Shown here: positions 1 through 8,674 of the stretch, piece after piece
Numbering within the stretch: position 1 is the stretch's first letter
Layout: every line of letters starts with the position of its first letter
The notes under the pieces: generated by a model
The model's database searches: none
What the model saw: only the letters and a program-made list of their open reading frames with translations
What the model was told of the DNA's origin: nothing
Position numbers and translations under genes: made by a program
Source of the DNA: CALODP01 sp942492055
GTDB taxonomy: Bacteria; Bacteroidota; Ignavibacteria; Ignavibacteriales; Melioribacteraceae
Direction of reading: 5' to 3'
Assembly (NCBI GenBank): GCA_942492055.1
Contig: CALODP010000023.1
Span: 62,001-126,000 of the forward strand
Length of the DNA stretch: 64,000 nucleotides

Positions 1-1
1 T

Positions 2-1558
2 CTTATTACTATTGGGTTGATCGGGGGAACAGTTATTAAATCTACTTTCTTCCCGGCTATTCAGTTCGACTTTTTTTCTTTGAATGTTGCCTTTAAACCC
101 GGTTCGGGTGAAAAACAAACTATGGAATATCTTGAAAGATTCGATAAAGCTATCTGGAAAGTTAATGAAGATATCAAAACAGAATTTGATGAACCCGATA
201 ACCTGATTACTTACACTTTTGTTTCTGTTGGTGATGCTTTCAACGGACAGGAGAGTGGTGCCCATGCCGGTAATATTTTCATCCTGCTGAGAGATATGGA
301 AGGAGCTCCTGTTTCCAGTTTCGATATTATTAGTCGGGTTCAAAAGGCTGTGGGAGAGGTGCCCGAAGCACAAAAGCTCACGATAGGGGGAAATAACAGA
401 TGGGGCGCTCCTGTCTCTATTAGTTTGTTGGGTAAAAATCTTGAGGAACTTGAGCATGCCAGAGATTTTCTGAAAGCCGGTCTTCATGAGCTCCCTTCTC
501 TGCAAAGCATAAATGATAACAATGCGCAGGGAAAACAGGAAATTAAGCTTGTTCTAAAACCTAAAGCTTACTTCCTTGGTTTGAACCAGATGGAAATCAG
601 TCGCCAAGTGAGACAAGCCTTCTACGGTGGACAAGTTCAAAGACTGCAACATCTTAAAGATGAAGTGAGAGTCTGGGTACGTTTCCCTAAAGAAGATAGA
701 ATGAGCGTCGGACAACTCGACAGAATGAAAATTAAAACTCCTAAGGGTGTCTATCCGTTGGCCGAATTGGTCGATTATAAAATAGAGCGCGGCCCGGTTA
801 ATATTCAACGCTATAACGGGAACAGAGAGGTTCGCGTTGAAGCCGATCTGGTCGATCAGTTTGCTTCCGTCCCTCCGATATTGCAGAAAGTTCGCACAGA
901 TATTATTCCCGAGCTTAAAGCGAAATATCCTGGTGTCTCTATTGAGTATCAGGGACAACAGAAGGAATCCAATCAGGCTGTAGCCGACATGGGTAAACTT
1001 TTCGGAATCGCTTTCTCCTTGATTGTTTTGATTCTGATCCTTCATTTTCGGTCGGTCTCTCACGCAACTATTGTTCTTATGATGATTCCTTTATCGTTCC
1101 TTGGTGCTGCTTGGGGACATGGTATCCACGGTCATCCTATTTCAATGCTTTCGGCATGGGGAATGGTGGCCCTTTCCGGGGTGGTTATCAACGACGCTGT
1201 GGTTTTCCTTTCAAGGTATAATTCCTTATTGTTGGAAGGATATAAAACGGAAGAGGCGGTTTATCAAGCCGGTATTTCCAGATTCAGAGCTATTTTGCTT
1301 ACAACATTAACCACTACAGTCGGGCTCTATCCGTTGATTCTTGAGCAGAGTTTCCAGGCTCAGTTCCTTATTCCAATGGCTATCTCTTTGGCATACGGAG
1401 TTATGGTAGGAACCGGATTTATCCTTGTTTTCTTCCCTGTATTGATTCTCGTTCTTAACGACATGAAAGTCTTTGTAAGAAGAAAAATATTTAATCAGGA
1501 TGTTCAGCCCGAAGATGTGGAAACCGTTATTCGTAATAGCAGAGTTCGCATTGATTAA
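2..1558 (+). CDS. RND-family efflux transporter permease (C-terminal half, 5' cut by window)
   Basis: The frame is open to the first base, so this is the end of a protein that began upstream; a TTG at 17 is not a real start. RND pumps are inner-membrane proton antiporters that pass substrates to a periplasmic adaptor and an outer-membrane TolC channel. Seen: a long periplasmic domain, then several hydrophobic segments after about residue 330, including GVVINDAVVFLSRYN and FRAILLTTLTTTVGLYPL, both typical of the second membrane bundle. A TolC-type gene follows 42 bp downstream. The adaptor gene is presumably upstream. Substrate cannot be told; the heavy-metal and HAE-type subfamilies are not separable from this part. 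Confidence 0.9.
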   Translation, partial: LITIGLIGGTVIKSTFFPAIQFDFFSLNVAFKPGSGEKQTMEYLERFDKAIWKVNEDIKTEFDEPDNLITYTFVSVGDAFNGQESGAHAGNIFILLRDMEGAPVSSFDIISRVQKAVGEVPEAQKLTIGGNNRWGAPVSISLLGKNLEELEHARDFLKAGLHELPSLQSINDNNAQGKQEIKLVLKPKAYFLGLNQMEISRQVRQAFYGGQVQRLQHLKDEVRVWVRFPKEDRMSVGQLDRMKIKTPKGVYPLAELVDYKIERGPVNIQRYNGNREVRVEADLVDQFASVPPILQKVRTDIIPELKAKYPGVSIEYQGQQKESNQAVADMGKLFGIAFSLIVLILILHFRSVSHATIVLMMIPLSFLGAAWGHGIHGHPISMLSAWGMVALSGVVINDAVVFLSRYNSLLLEGYKTEEAVYQAGISRFRAILLTTLTTTVGLYPLILEQSFQAQFLIPMAISLAYGVMVGTGFILVFFPVLILVLNDMKVFVRRKIFNQDVQPEDVETVIRNSRVRID

Positions 1559-1600
1559 TGGGAAATGAAGTAATATTTCTAAATAAGGAATAAGTTGGTT

Positions 1601-2902
1601 ATGAGAATATATAAATCGATAATAACGATTCTCTTATTCGCTTTTGTTTCGGCCGGATACGCTCAGGAAGCCCTGAGCCTTTCCGGTGCCATTAACAAGG
1701 CGCTTAAGAACAATTACAAAGTGAAAGTCTCCGAAAAACGAAAAGATATCGCCGAAGAGAGTAATGCGTGGGGTGCCGCGGGACGTTTCCCCACAATTAA
1801 TTTCGAAGCAACATCAGTAAACAGATTCGACGAAGGAACAGGGCTTACTAATCCCGATAGAGAAACACACAATCTCATTCCGAGCGTAAGGATGAATTGG
1901 GTACTATTCGATGGATTCAAAATCTTTCTGAATAAATATAAGCTGGAAGAACTCCAACAAAAATCGGAAGGAAATACTGCCGTTGTAGTTGAGAACACAA
2001 TTCAGGGCGTAATTCTCGGTTACTACAATGTTCTTCTCGAAAAGGAAAAAACAGCTCTCTTCAAAGAGTTAAACGATCTTTCGAAAGATAGATACGAAAA
2101 AGCGAAAACTCAGAAAGAGCTCGGATCTCTCTCTACTTTTCAGTTTTTGCAAGCGCAAAACTCATGGTTAGAAGATCACGCTAACTATCTGGAGCAAAAG
2201 GTTAACTACGATAACTCAATTCGTAAGTTTAATCTTCTCCTTGGTAATAAGGACAATACGAAATACGAACTTACCGATGAGTTTAAGGCCGGATTAGACG
2301 AATATGAATACACGATGCTCGAAAAGAAAATGTTTCGCAACAATAATACCCTGAAGAACCAATATATTAACGAGGTTCTTCAAAAGAGGGAAGTTCAACT
2401 GGCTAAAGCATCATTTCTTCCTAAGTTGATTCTTAGTTCCGGATATGATTACAACAAAATTAATGTTGAGCCCGATGGTGCCCCGAAGGTAGAAACAGAA
2501 AACTACGATTACTATGCTAACCTTACTCTTAGTCTCAATATCTTTAACGGATTCAATTCCAAAAGAGCTTTGGAAATTGCCAAAATTCAAAGAGATATCT
2601 CCAAAATTGAAACTGAGGAGATGAAGCATAGTTTGAAAAATAGTTTAACTCAAGCCTTCGATCTCTACAACATTCGAAAGGAATTGAAAAAAGTAGCCGA
2701 CGAAAAAATGGATGCTGCCAAACTAAACCTTCAAATTGCCAAAGAGAAATTCGAGGCGGGGAATATTAGCTCATTCAACTATAGAGATATACAAATTGTA
2801 TATCTCAACTCATCGCTGGCTAAAATAGTTGCAACATTTAATTTGATCAATACAAATACGGAACTTATGCGCCTCACCGGTGGCATAATCTCCGAAGAAT
2901 AA
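1601..2902 (+). CDS. TolC-family outer-membrane efflux protein
   Basis: Outer-membrane channel partner of the RND pump just upstream. The open frame extends to a TTG at 1595, but ATG 1601 is preceded by an AAGGAA-type ribosome site and gives a clean signal peptide ending at AGYAQ. The mature protein shows the two-fold pattern of long alpha-helical, Gln/Lys/Glu-rich stretches with interspersed beta segments (LSLNIFNGF, RMNWVLFDGF) seen in the OEP family. Length of about 433 residues is normal for TolC proteins. It ends with a good terminator, so pump and channel form the 3' part of one operon. Confidence 0.9.
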   Translation: MRIYKSIITILLFAFVSAGYAQEALSLSGAINKALKNNYKVKVSEKRKDIAEESNAWGAAGRFPTINFEATSVNRFDEGTGLTNPDRETHNLIPSVRMNWVLFDGFKIFLNKYKLEELQQKSEGNTAVVVENTIQGVILGYYNVLLEKEKTALFKELNDLSKDRYEKAKTQKELGSLSTFQFLQAQNSWLEDHANYLEQKVNYDNSIRKFNLLLGNKDNTKYELTDEFKAGLDEYEYTMLEKKMFRNNNTLKNQYINEVLQKREVQLAKASFLPKLILSSGYDYNKINVEPDGAPKVETENYDYYANLTLSLNIFNGFNSKRALEIAKIQRDISKIETEEMKHSLKNSLTQAFDLYNIRKELKKVADEKMDAAKLNLQIAKEKFEAGNISSFNYRDIQIVYLNSSLAKIVATFNLINTNTELMRLTGGIISEE

Positions 2903-2912
2903 ATCTTTTATT

Positions 2913-2946
2913 AAGGCTCGTCAAATCTTGGCGAGCCTTTTTCTTC
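2913..2946 (+). terminator. Rho-independent terminator after tolC-like gene
   Basis: Perfect 8-bp stem AAGGCTCG/CGAGCCTT (2913-2920 and 2932-2939) with an 11-nt loop, followed by a T-rich tail. Confidence 0.85.
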
Positions 2947-3219
2947 ATAAGCAATTGTTCTTCACAACCCCTCTTTACTCCGATATTGCTCCTCATATTT
3001 TTCTTATCGGTATATTTATTCCGAATAATGCATCTAATCCTATATTATAATACTCTTTATTGTTGATTCGCATAGTTATAAATATTAACTTAAACTACTG
3101 AATGCTTTCCTGTTCGATAACAGATTCTTAGAATCCAAATGTAGTTCTATCTAATGACTTTCCGAGGGGGAAAGTTTCAATACGGGAAAGATTAATAATC
3201 ATCAAAAATGAGGGATATA

Positions 3220-3987
3220 ATGTTGAAAAGGAAATGTGCCTTTGTCATTACTTTGTTAGTTTTTGCTTTTTTGTGTAGTTGCGGTGATAACGATTCCGAT
3301 GCTGTTTCTCCGGAAGAGGATAGTAACGTAAAACTCTTATCAAAAATAATCGATGAAGGAAGAGTTACTACGTATAATTATAAAAACAAATTGTTGCAAT
3401 CTATTGTTGCCGAAACCGATACTTCAGCCCCTGTTATATTTAATTACAGTTATAACGAACAGAATAGAATAACTGAAATTAATCATGAAAATGATAAAGG
3501 GTTATTAAAGAGAACTTTCCATTACAACGATAAAAAGCAAATAGACAAAGTCGATTATCTCTACGATGATGAAAATAGAACCTTCTCGGAATGCTTCTAT
3601 TATAATAATAACTCGGGAGTCGATTCGGTTCTGGTTTATACTTCCAGAGCAGATACCGCTTTCTTTAGAATATATTACAAATATAACGCGGATGAGAACA
3701 TCGTTTCAAGTATTGTTTACATGGGTGGGGAACTATTCCAAACTGGTGAATATCAATACGATAACAAGGTTAATCCTTATTACGCCTTGAGAGAATGTTT
3801 ACTTACCGATAGAGCCTATAGTAAAAACAATCAGATTAAGATGTCATCAAGCTTCTTTTTCGGAGGAGAAGAAGTCCCTTTCGAAACTGAATATTTTTAT
3901 ACTTACGATGATGACGGTTATCCTGTTACGGTAACTTTTGCAAATACTTCAGGTATAGTGAAAAGAACATTCGAATATGTTGAATAA
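3220..3987 (+). CDS. YD-repeat-like lipoprotein of unknown function
   Basis: ATG 3220 is preferred over ATG 3208 because GAGGG lies just upstream at a proper spacing. The product starts with a lipoprotein signal peptide and lipobox (LCSC, lipidated Cys followed by GDND). The rest consists of imperfect beta-strand repeats of about 25-30 residues with Tyr-Asn/Tyr-Asp signatures (FNYSYNEQNRITEI, FHYNDKKQIDKVDY, YFYTYDDDGYPVTV), the pattern of RHS/YD-type surface proteins. It stands alone with no obvious partner. A surface or periplasmic lipoprotein is all that can be claimed. Confidence 0.75.
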   Translation: MLKRKCAFVITLLVFAFLCSCGDNDSDAVSPEEDSNVKLLSKIIDEGRVTTYNYKNKLLQSIVAETDTSAPVIFNYSYNEQNRITEINHENDKGLLKRTFHYNDKKQIDKVDYLYDDENRTFSECFYYNNNSGVDSVLVYTSRADTAFFRIYYKYNADENIVSSIVYMGGELFQTGEYQYDNKVNPYYALRECLLTDRAYSKNNQIKMSSSFFFGGEEVPFETEYFYTYDDDGYPVTVTFANTSGIVKRTFEYVE

Positions 3988-4022
3988 TAACAGTAATAGC
4001 CATATTCAACATAATTCCGTAA

Positions 4023-4535
4023 ATGGATTTCTCAAATATGAATAAAAAATCGTTATTGAAAATAATAATCCCCGGTCTCCTGGTAGCTGCTACCGGCGTT
4101 GGAGCCGGGGATCTTGCTACCGCCAGCTTTGCAGGTAGCCAACTCGGGGTCGCTATCCTTTGGGCTGTACTCCTCGGTGGTATTATGAAGTTTATCCTTA
4201 CCGAAGGATTAGCCCGCTGGCAACTCGCAACCGGAACAACCTTTCTCGAAGGAGTAGCCGAAAAATTCGGAATTGTTAGTGGCGTTATCTTTATGCCATA
4301 TCTCTTCCTCTGGACCTTCTTCGTCGGCTCCGCCCTTATGAGCTTCAAAGACATACAAAAGTTCTACGTCGTTATCGGAGCTCTATTTGTCCCTTTGTTG
4401 GCTTTACTATTGATCATTTTTTACGAAAAAAAAAGGTGGGTCGGAAGAAACATGAACAAAGTACTTACCGTAATCTCCTTAATAGCCATATTATTCTTCT
4501 TCGGATATATGGCATGGATGAAATGGGCAGGATAA
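4023..4535 (+). CDS. Nramp-family divalent metal transporter, internally deleted remnant
   Basis: Nramp proteins are about 400 residues with 11 membrane segments and import Mn or Fe with protons. This frame is only 170 residues. Residues 1-107 match the N-terminus of the family (GVGAGDLATASFAGS and ARWQLATGTTFLEG), but from about residue 108 (KDIQKFYVVIGALFVPLLAL) the text matches the last membrane segments. Roughly 200 central residues are absent without a frameshift. It could be a decayed gene or a rare mini-version; lack of half the transport core argues for non-function. No strong ribosome site precedes ATG 4023; ATG 4038 is an alternative. Confidence 0.65.
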   Translation: MDFSNMNKKSLLKIIIPGLLVAATGVGAGDLATASFAGSQLGVAILWAVLLGGIMKFILTEGLARWQLATGTTFLEGVAEKFGIVSGVIFMPYLFLWTFFVGSALMSFKDIQKFYVVIGALFVPLLALLLIIFYEKKRWVGRNMNKVLTVISLIAILFFFGYMAWMKWAG

Positions 4536-5408
4536 AGATTACCGATAATTAGTTAAAAGAGAATCATTCTTTCTCATGTGAATGATTTCCTTCCGACTAT
4601 ATCCAAAACCAAATTCTTCACTATTCCCGAATATTTCTCAAATTCCAACTAACAATGCGCCAATTACATACCACGAATGTGTTTAAAAATTATGTTCCAT
4701 TTATAAAGGAGAAGTGCATCAATCTACAAATCAATTTGTTCTATTTGGAAAACGAGCTTTTCCTACCGAAGACTCATCCTTTTGTATGAAAAATGGCACA
4801 ATGATGTTAGAGAGCGACTCATCCAGTTTGAAAATTGTCGAAAACGTGGAAAACGAGACCAAAACGTTGATAATGTGACCTTTTCGTAAATAATAGAACC
4901 CTTTACGCTTGGAAAAGCACCTGATACTCTCTAAATAGGATTATTTCCAATAAAACTTGAGTAAAACGATAAAATAATGATATTAAACCGGTTAAAAGTC
5001 GTATTTTTTTCGTCTTTGTGACTTTATTTTGCGTTTGAGTGATTTTTATTGACAAAAAATCATGTTTTCTGCCACAAGTGTTATTTCCCAAGTGTAAGTC
5101 CTCTTATTATTTCTGTTTTAGTCACTTCCATGATCTATTTGCCATTATTCTTCAGTATAAATGAGAAGTTATCTTAAAAGTGTAATTTTTTGATAAGTGA
5201 GAGCTCTTAATTTTATGTTACGGGCTTGTTTAGAAAAAATATGCTTATCTCTATAACTTCAGAATAATGTTTTTTTTGGGAAAATATAAATAATAGAAAG
5301 TAGGTGGTTTGTAGTAAGAGAAAAAGGGAGAAATAATAGAATTAGAGCCTATTCCAGAGGGCTAGAGAGAGGAAAAAAACATTTTGAAATTTTTTTTGAG
5401 GAAAAGCC
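4536..5408. other. Long AT-rich intergenic region upstream of flagellins
   Basis: About 870 bp without a convincing gene on either strand. The only structured part is 4797-4920, where short blocks recur about every 20 bp, too weakly to call. The sigma-28-type flagellin promoter begins at its right edge. Confidence 0.6.
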
Positions 5409-5435
5409 TAAACTCTCTAATATGGCTGACGATAA
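5409..5435 (+). promoter_or_regulatory. Sigma-28 (FliA) promoter for flagellin genes
   Basis: TAAA at 5409-5412, exactly 15 bp, then GACGATAA at 5428-5435. The family consensus is TAAA-N15-GCCGATAA. It lies about 78 bp upstream of the first flagellin start, leaving a leader long enough for the hairpin below. Confidence 0.85.
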
Positions 5436-5464
5436 TAGGGGTGAGAAATAAATTAACCTAACAA

Positions 5465-5507
5465 TGGCAAGGATGCCAGAGTTATTAAAAAAATTACATG
5501 GAGGTAA
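5465..5507 (+). promoter_or_regulatory. CsrA-like binding sites in flagellin 1 leader
   Basis: TGGC-AAGGAT-GCCA (5465-5478) forms a perfect 4-bp stem with an AAGGAT loop. A second GGA sits in the Shine-Dalgarno (ATGGAGG, 5498-5504), about 29 nt downstream. CsrA binds ANGGA in hairpin loops and at ribosome sites; flagellin mRNA is its classic target in Bacillus. The binding itself is inferred. Confidence 0.6.
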
Positions 5508-5512
5508 TTACA

Positions 5513-6433
5513 ATGGGATTTCAGATTAATACTAACGTTGGTGCTTTAAAAGCATATAATGCTTTAGCAAAGTTAAATTCAACATCGAGCAAAGCTCAGT
5601 TGCGTTTGGCCACCGGAAAAAGAATCAATAGTGTATCTGATGATACTTCAGGATTTAACGTAGGAAAATCACTTGATCAGAAGGTAACACTGATGAAATC
5701 CGCTCAAGGAAATGTTGGCGCGGCAAAAGACATGCTTGCAACCGCAGAGAGTCAGTTGATATCTATTAAAGATATGATCACTCAGGTTAAAGCAAAAATC
5801 GCAGATGCCGGAAACCCTGCAGCGGATAAAGCGGCTATCGCAAAGGACATTAAAGCTTTAGGTGAAGAGTTAGCAAACGCTATAGAAAACACCAAGTTTA
5901 ACAACACATCCCTATTAACATCTGTTTCGAATGGAGCGGGCGCAGGATTTACATTCCAGACTGGTGCTGAAGCTTCAGATACGATGTCATTAAATTATGC
6001 TGACACCACAGGTGGTGGAGATTTGGTTGGAACAGCCACTCTTGCTACTGCAGGTGGAAATAATGTTGAAGGTGTATCTACGATAGTCAACAATGCTCTT
6101 GGAACAGATGCCGGAGCCGGCGTTGGTATCGCTGAATTAGCAGCAGACGGAACAAATATTTCCGACTTGCTCACAAACATCGAAACATTTGAAACGGAAG
6201 TTGTTGATGCTCTCGGATCGATTGGTAACTCAATCCAGAGACTTGACAAGAAGGATGAATTCCTTACATCAGCTATAGCTAACTCGACTGCTTCGGTATC
6301 GAGACTATTTGATGCTGATATGGCCGAGGAACAATTGAACGCTACTAAGGCTTCAATCGGTTCACAGGCTGCTACAGCGATGTTGGGACAGTTGAACATG
6401 TCACCACAGTCAGTGTTACAACTTCTAGGTTAA
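5513..6433 (+). CDS. fliC: Flagellin (first of three tandem copies)
   Basis: Filament subunit exported by the flagellar type III apparatus. The frame opens at ATG 5498, but that ATG is inside the ribosome site ATGGAGG; ATG 5513 aligns with the starts of both paralogues (MGFQINTNVGALKAYNAL). The conserved D0/D1 N-terminus covers residues 1-150 and the C-terminal helix about 225-306, ending in QSVLQLLG. The central variable part is only about 70 residues, so it is a compact flagellin. Driven by the sigma-28-type site at 5409 and followed by a perfect hairpin. Differs from copies 2 and 3 mainly around residues 155-215. Confidence 0.95.
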   Translation: MGFQINTNVGALKAYNALAKLNSTSSKAQLRLATGKRINSVSDDTSGFNVGKSLDQKVTLMKSAQGNVGAAKDMLATAESQLISIKDMITQVKAKIADAGNPAADKAAIAKDIKALGEELANAIENTKFNNTSLLTSVSNGAGAGFTFQTGAEASDTMSLNYADTTGGGDLVGTATLATAGGNNVEGVSTIVNNALGTDAGAGVGIAELAADGTNISDLLTNIETFETEVVDALGSIGNSIQRLDKKDEFLTSAIANSTASVSRLFDADMAEEQLNATKASIGSQAATAMLGQLNMSPQSVLQLLG

Positions 6434-6443
6434 TTTTTATATA

Positions 6444-6470
6444 GGCCGGTTCACACGAGGTGAACCGGCC
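6444..6470 (+). terminator. Perfect hairpin between flagellin 1 and 2
   Basis: 11-bp perfect stem GGCCGGTTCAC/GTGAACCGGCC with loop ACGAG (6455-6459). No T-run follows, so it may stabilise the 3' end or only partly terminate. Confidence 0.65.
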
Positions 6471-6479
6471 GAAAGTTTA

Positions 6480-6526
6480 GAAGCAAGGATGCTTCAACTT
6501 ACAACATAACATATTACATGGAGGTA
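6480..6526 (+). promoter_or_regulatory. CsrA-like binding sites in flagellin 2 leader
   Basis: GAAGC-AAGGAT-GCTTC (6480-6495) is a perfect 5-bp stem with the same AAGGAT loop as flagellin 1, although the stem sequence differs, which indicates compensatory conservation. ATGGAGG follows at the ribosome site (6518-6524). Confidence 0.62.
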
Positions 6527-6531
6527 ATACT

Positions 6532-7449
6532 ATGGCATTTCAAATCAACACAAATGTCGGCGCGTTAAAAGCATATAACGCATTAAGTAAACTTAACTCA
6601 ACTACCCAAAAGGCACAGCTTCGTCTTGCCACCGGAAAAAGAATCAATAGCGTATCTGACGATACATCCGGATTCAACGTGGGTAAATCACTCGACCAGA
6701 AAGTATCTCTTATGAAATCGGCTCAAGGTAATGTCGGTTCAGCTAAGGATATGCTTTCCACCGCAGAAAGTCAGTTAATCAGTATTAAAGACATGGTTAC
6801 TCAGATCAAATCGAAGATCGCTGATGCCGGTAACCCTGCTGCTGATAAAGCTGCTATCGCAAAAGATATCAAGGCTCTCGGTGAAGAAATTGCCAGTGCA
6901 CTTGAAAACACAAAATTCAACAACACCTCATTGTTAACATCTGTTTCAAACGGTGCCGGAGCAGGATTTACATTCCAGACCGGAGCCGAAGCTGCTGATA
7001 CTATGACAGTTAACTACGCTGCAGACGCAGGTGGTGGAGATTTGGTTGGTACTGTATCTTTATCTACTGCCGGAAGTAATACTGTAGCCGGAGTTTCACA
7101 AAAGGTAAATGATGCTTTAGGCACAGCCGGAACTAACGTAGGTATCGGAGATTTAGCAGCGGACGGAAGTAATATTTCCAGCTTGCTTACAAATATAGAA
7201 GCATTCGAAACAGAAGTAGTTGACGCTCTCGGTTCGATTGGTAACAGTATTCAACGACTCGACAAAAAAGATGAATTTTTGACATCGGCAATTGCAAACT
7301 CCTCAGCCTCAGTATCCAGATTATTCGACGCTGACATGGCTATGGAGCAATTGAATGCCACCAAAAGTTCTATTGGGTCGCAAGCTGCTACAACAATGTT
7401 TGCTCAATTAAATTTTGCCCCTCAATCAGTTCTTCAACTGTTAGGGTAA
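6532..7449 (+). CDS. Flagellin (second tandem copy)
   Basis: Paralogue of the preceding flagellin: residues 1-150 and 220-305 are nearly identical, with changes clustered in the short central region. Starts MAFQINTNVG and ends QSVLQLLG. The ribosome site ATGGAGG is identical to that of copy 1. No sigma-28-type element is visible in the 98-bp gap, so transcription probably reads through the hairpin from the upstream promoter. Product is the flagellar filament subunit. Confidence 0.95.
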   Translation: MAFQINTNVGALKAYNALSKLNSTTQKAQLRLATGKRINSVSDDTSGFNVGKSLDQKVSLMKSAQGNVGSAKDMLSTAESQLISIKDMVTQIKSKIADAGNPAADKAAIAKDIKALGEEIASALENTKFNNTSLLTSVSNGAGAGFTFQTGAEAADTMTVNYAADAGGGDLVGTVSLSTAGSNTVAGVSQKVNDALGTAGTNVGIGDLAADGSNISSLLTNIEAFETEVVDALGSIGNSIQRLDKKDEFLTSAIANSSASVSRLFDADMAMEQLNATKSSIGSQAATTMFAQLNFAPQSVLQLLG

Positions 7450-7460
7450 AACTTTCTAAT

Positions 7461-7490
7461 GAGGTTGTCTGAATGACAGCCTCGTTATTT
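7461..7490 (+). terminator. Terminator-like hairpin after flagellin 2
   Basis: 9-bp stem (one G-T pair) formed by 7461-7469 and 7475-7483, loop TGAAT, followed by a T-rich stretch. Confidence 0.65.
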
Positions 7491-7501
7491 TCCATTACTG
7501 A

Positions 7502-7547
7502 AGAAAGGACGCTTTAATTATTTGTCATATATATTTTTACATGGAGG
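7502..7547 (+). promoter_or_regulatory. Diverged CsrA-like sites in flagellin 3 leader
   Basis: AAGAAAGGACGCTT matches the flagellin 2 element with loop AAGGAC and one mismatch in the stem. ATGGAGG at 7541-7547 is the ribosome site, as in the other two leaders. Confidence 0.45.
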
Positions 7548-7553
7548 TAAAAA

Positions 7554-8471
7554 ATGGCATTTCAAATCAACACTAACGTAGGCGCATTAAAAGCATATAA
7601 TGCGTTAACAAAGCTGAATTCTTCTACTCAAAAAGCACAGCTTCGTCTTGCAACTGGTAAACGTATTAACAGTGTTGCAGATGACACATCCGGATTTAAC
7701 GTAGGTAAATCCCTTGATCAAAAGGTTTCTTTGATGAAATCCGCGCAAGGTAACGTTGGTTCCGCTAAAGATATGTTGTCTACTGCTGAAAGTCAGTTAA
7801 TCAGTATTAAAGACATGGTTACCCAAATCAAATCAAAGATTGCTGATGCCGGTAACCCTGCTGCAGATAAAGCAGCGATCGCGAAAGACATCAAGGCTCT
7901 TGGTGAGGAAATCGCCAGCGCTCTTGAAAACACAAAATTCAACAATACCTCATTGTTAACTTCAGTATCAAATGGTGCCGGATCAGGATTTTCGTTCCAG
8001 ACCGGAGCCGAAGCCGCTGATACTATGAGCATTAACTATGCTTCCAGTTCAGGTGGTGGAGATTTGGTTGGTACAGTTAATCTTACTACCGCTGGTAGTA
8101 ATACTGTAAATGGTGTTTCTCAAAAAGTAAATGACGCTTTAGGAACAGCAGGTACAAATGTTGGTATTGCTGATTTGGCAGCTGACGGAAGTAATATTTC
8201 AAGTCTATCAACTAATATTGAGGCCTTTGAGACCGAAATTACGAACTCTCTAGGATCAATAGGTAACAGTATTCAGAGACTAGACAAGAAAGATGAATTC
8301 TTGACATCTGCTATCGCTAACTCCGCAGCCTCCGTTTCTCGTTTGTTCGACGCGGATATGGCAATGGAGCAATTAAACGCGACAAAGTCTTCTATCGGGT
8401 CGCAAGCTGCAACGAGTATGTTTGCTCAGCTTAACTTTGCGCCACAATCAGTACTACAATTGTTAGGTTAA
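7554..8471 (+). CDS. Flagellin (third tandem copy)
   Basis: 305-residue flagellin closely related to copy 2 (MAFQINTNVGALKAYNAL at the N-terminus, QSVLQLLG at the end). Differences include SVADDTSG in place of SVSDDTSG, and EITNSLGSIG in place of EVVDALGSIG. As with copy 2 there is no separate sigma-28-type element, so it likely depends on readthrough. Three copies with conserved ends could give mixed or spatially ordered filaments, as known in several multi-flagellin bacteria. Confidence 0.95.
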   Translation: MAFQINTNVGALKAYNALTKLNSSTQKAQLRLATGKRINSVADDTSGFNVGKSLDQKVSLMKSAQGNVGSAKDMLSTAESQLISIKDMVTQIKSKIADAGNPAADKAAIAKDIKALGEEIASALENTKFNNTSLLTSVSNGAGSGFSFQTGAEAADTMSINYASSSGGGDLVGTVNLTTAGSNTVNGVSQKVNDALGTAGTNVGIADLAADGSNISSLSTNIEAFETEITNSLGSIGNSIQRLDKKDEFLTSAIANSAASVSRLFDADMAMEQLNATKSSIGSQAATSMFAQLNFAPQSVLQLLG

Positions 8472-8490
8472 TAGGATCCCAATCCCATTG

Positions 8491-8517
8491 AAGGCCTTCC
8501 TACGAGGGGAAGGCCTT
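8491..8517 (+). terminator. Perfect hairpin after flagellin 3
   Basis: 10-bp perfect stem AAGGCCTTCC/GGAAGGCCTT with a 7-nt loop containing ACGAG, as in the hairpin after flagellin 1. T-run is weak. Confidence 0.65.
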
Positions 8518-8561
8518 ATATTAAAGCGTAAAAAATATTGAAGAAAAATCGAGAGAATAAC

Positions 8562-8588
8562 TAAACTATTTTCTAACCGTACCGATAA
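8562..8588 (+). promoter_or_regulatory. Sigma-28 promoter for fliS-fliD operon
   Basis: TAAA at 8562-8565, exactly 15 bp, ACCGATAA at 8581-8588. It is 87 bp upstream of fliS. Confidence 0.82.
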
Positions 8589-8674
8589 TAAGACTGAATG
8601 AAGTTTGTTTATGCGCATAAAAAAACTCACGAATTCAGTTGATTACAGATGGTCTTAAAATGTAGGTGAGGATA

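Noticed and set aside
554..1063. Long minus-strand frames inside the RND, flagellin, FliK and other genes.
   Set aside because: They overlap strongly supported genes in other frames and show no domain or ribosome site.
4797..4920. Short blocks (GACC, AACC, GCAC) recurring about every 20 bp upstream of the flagellins.
   Set aside because: Few units, low similarity, and a 20-bp step instead of the 21-bp step of the real arrays; may be chance in AT-rich DNA.
4903..5091. Minus-strand frame of 62 codons.
   Set aside because: No ribosome site, no recognisable domain, biased composition; probably random in the intergenic region.
8606..8622. TTATGCGCATAA palindrome upstream of fliS.
   Set aside because: Lies downstream of the sigma-28-type site and is short; no second copy was found to suggest an operator.
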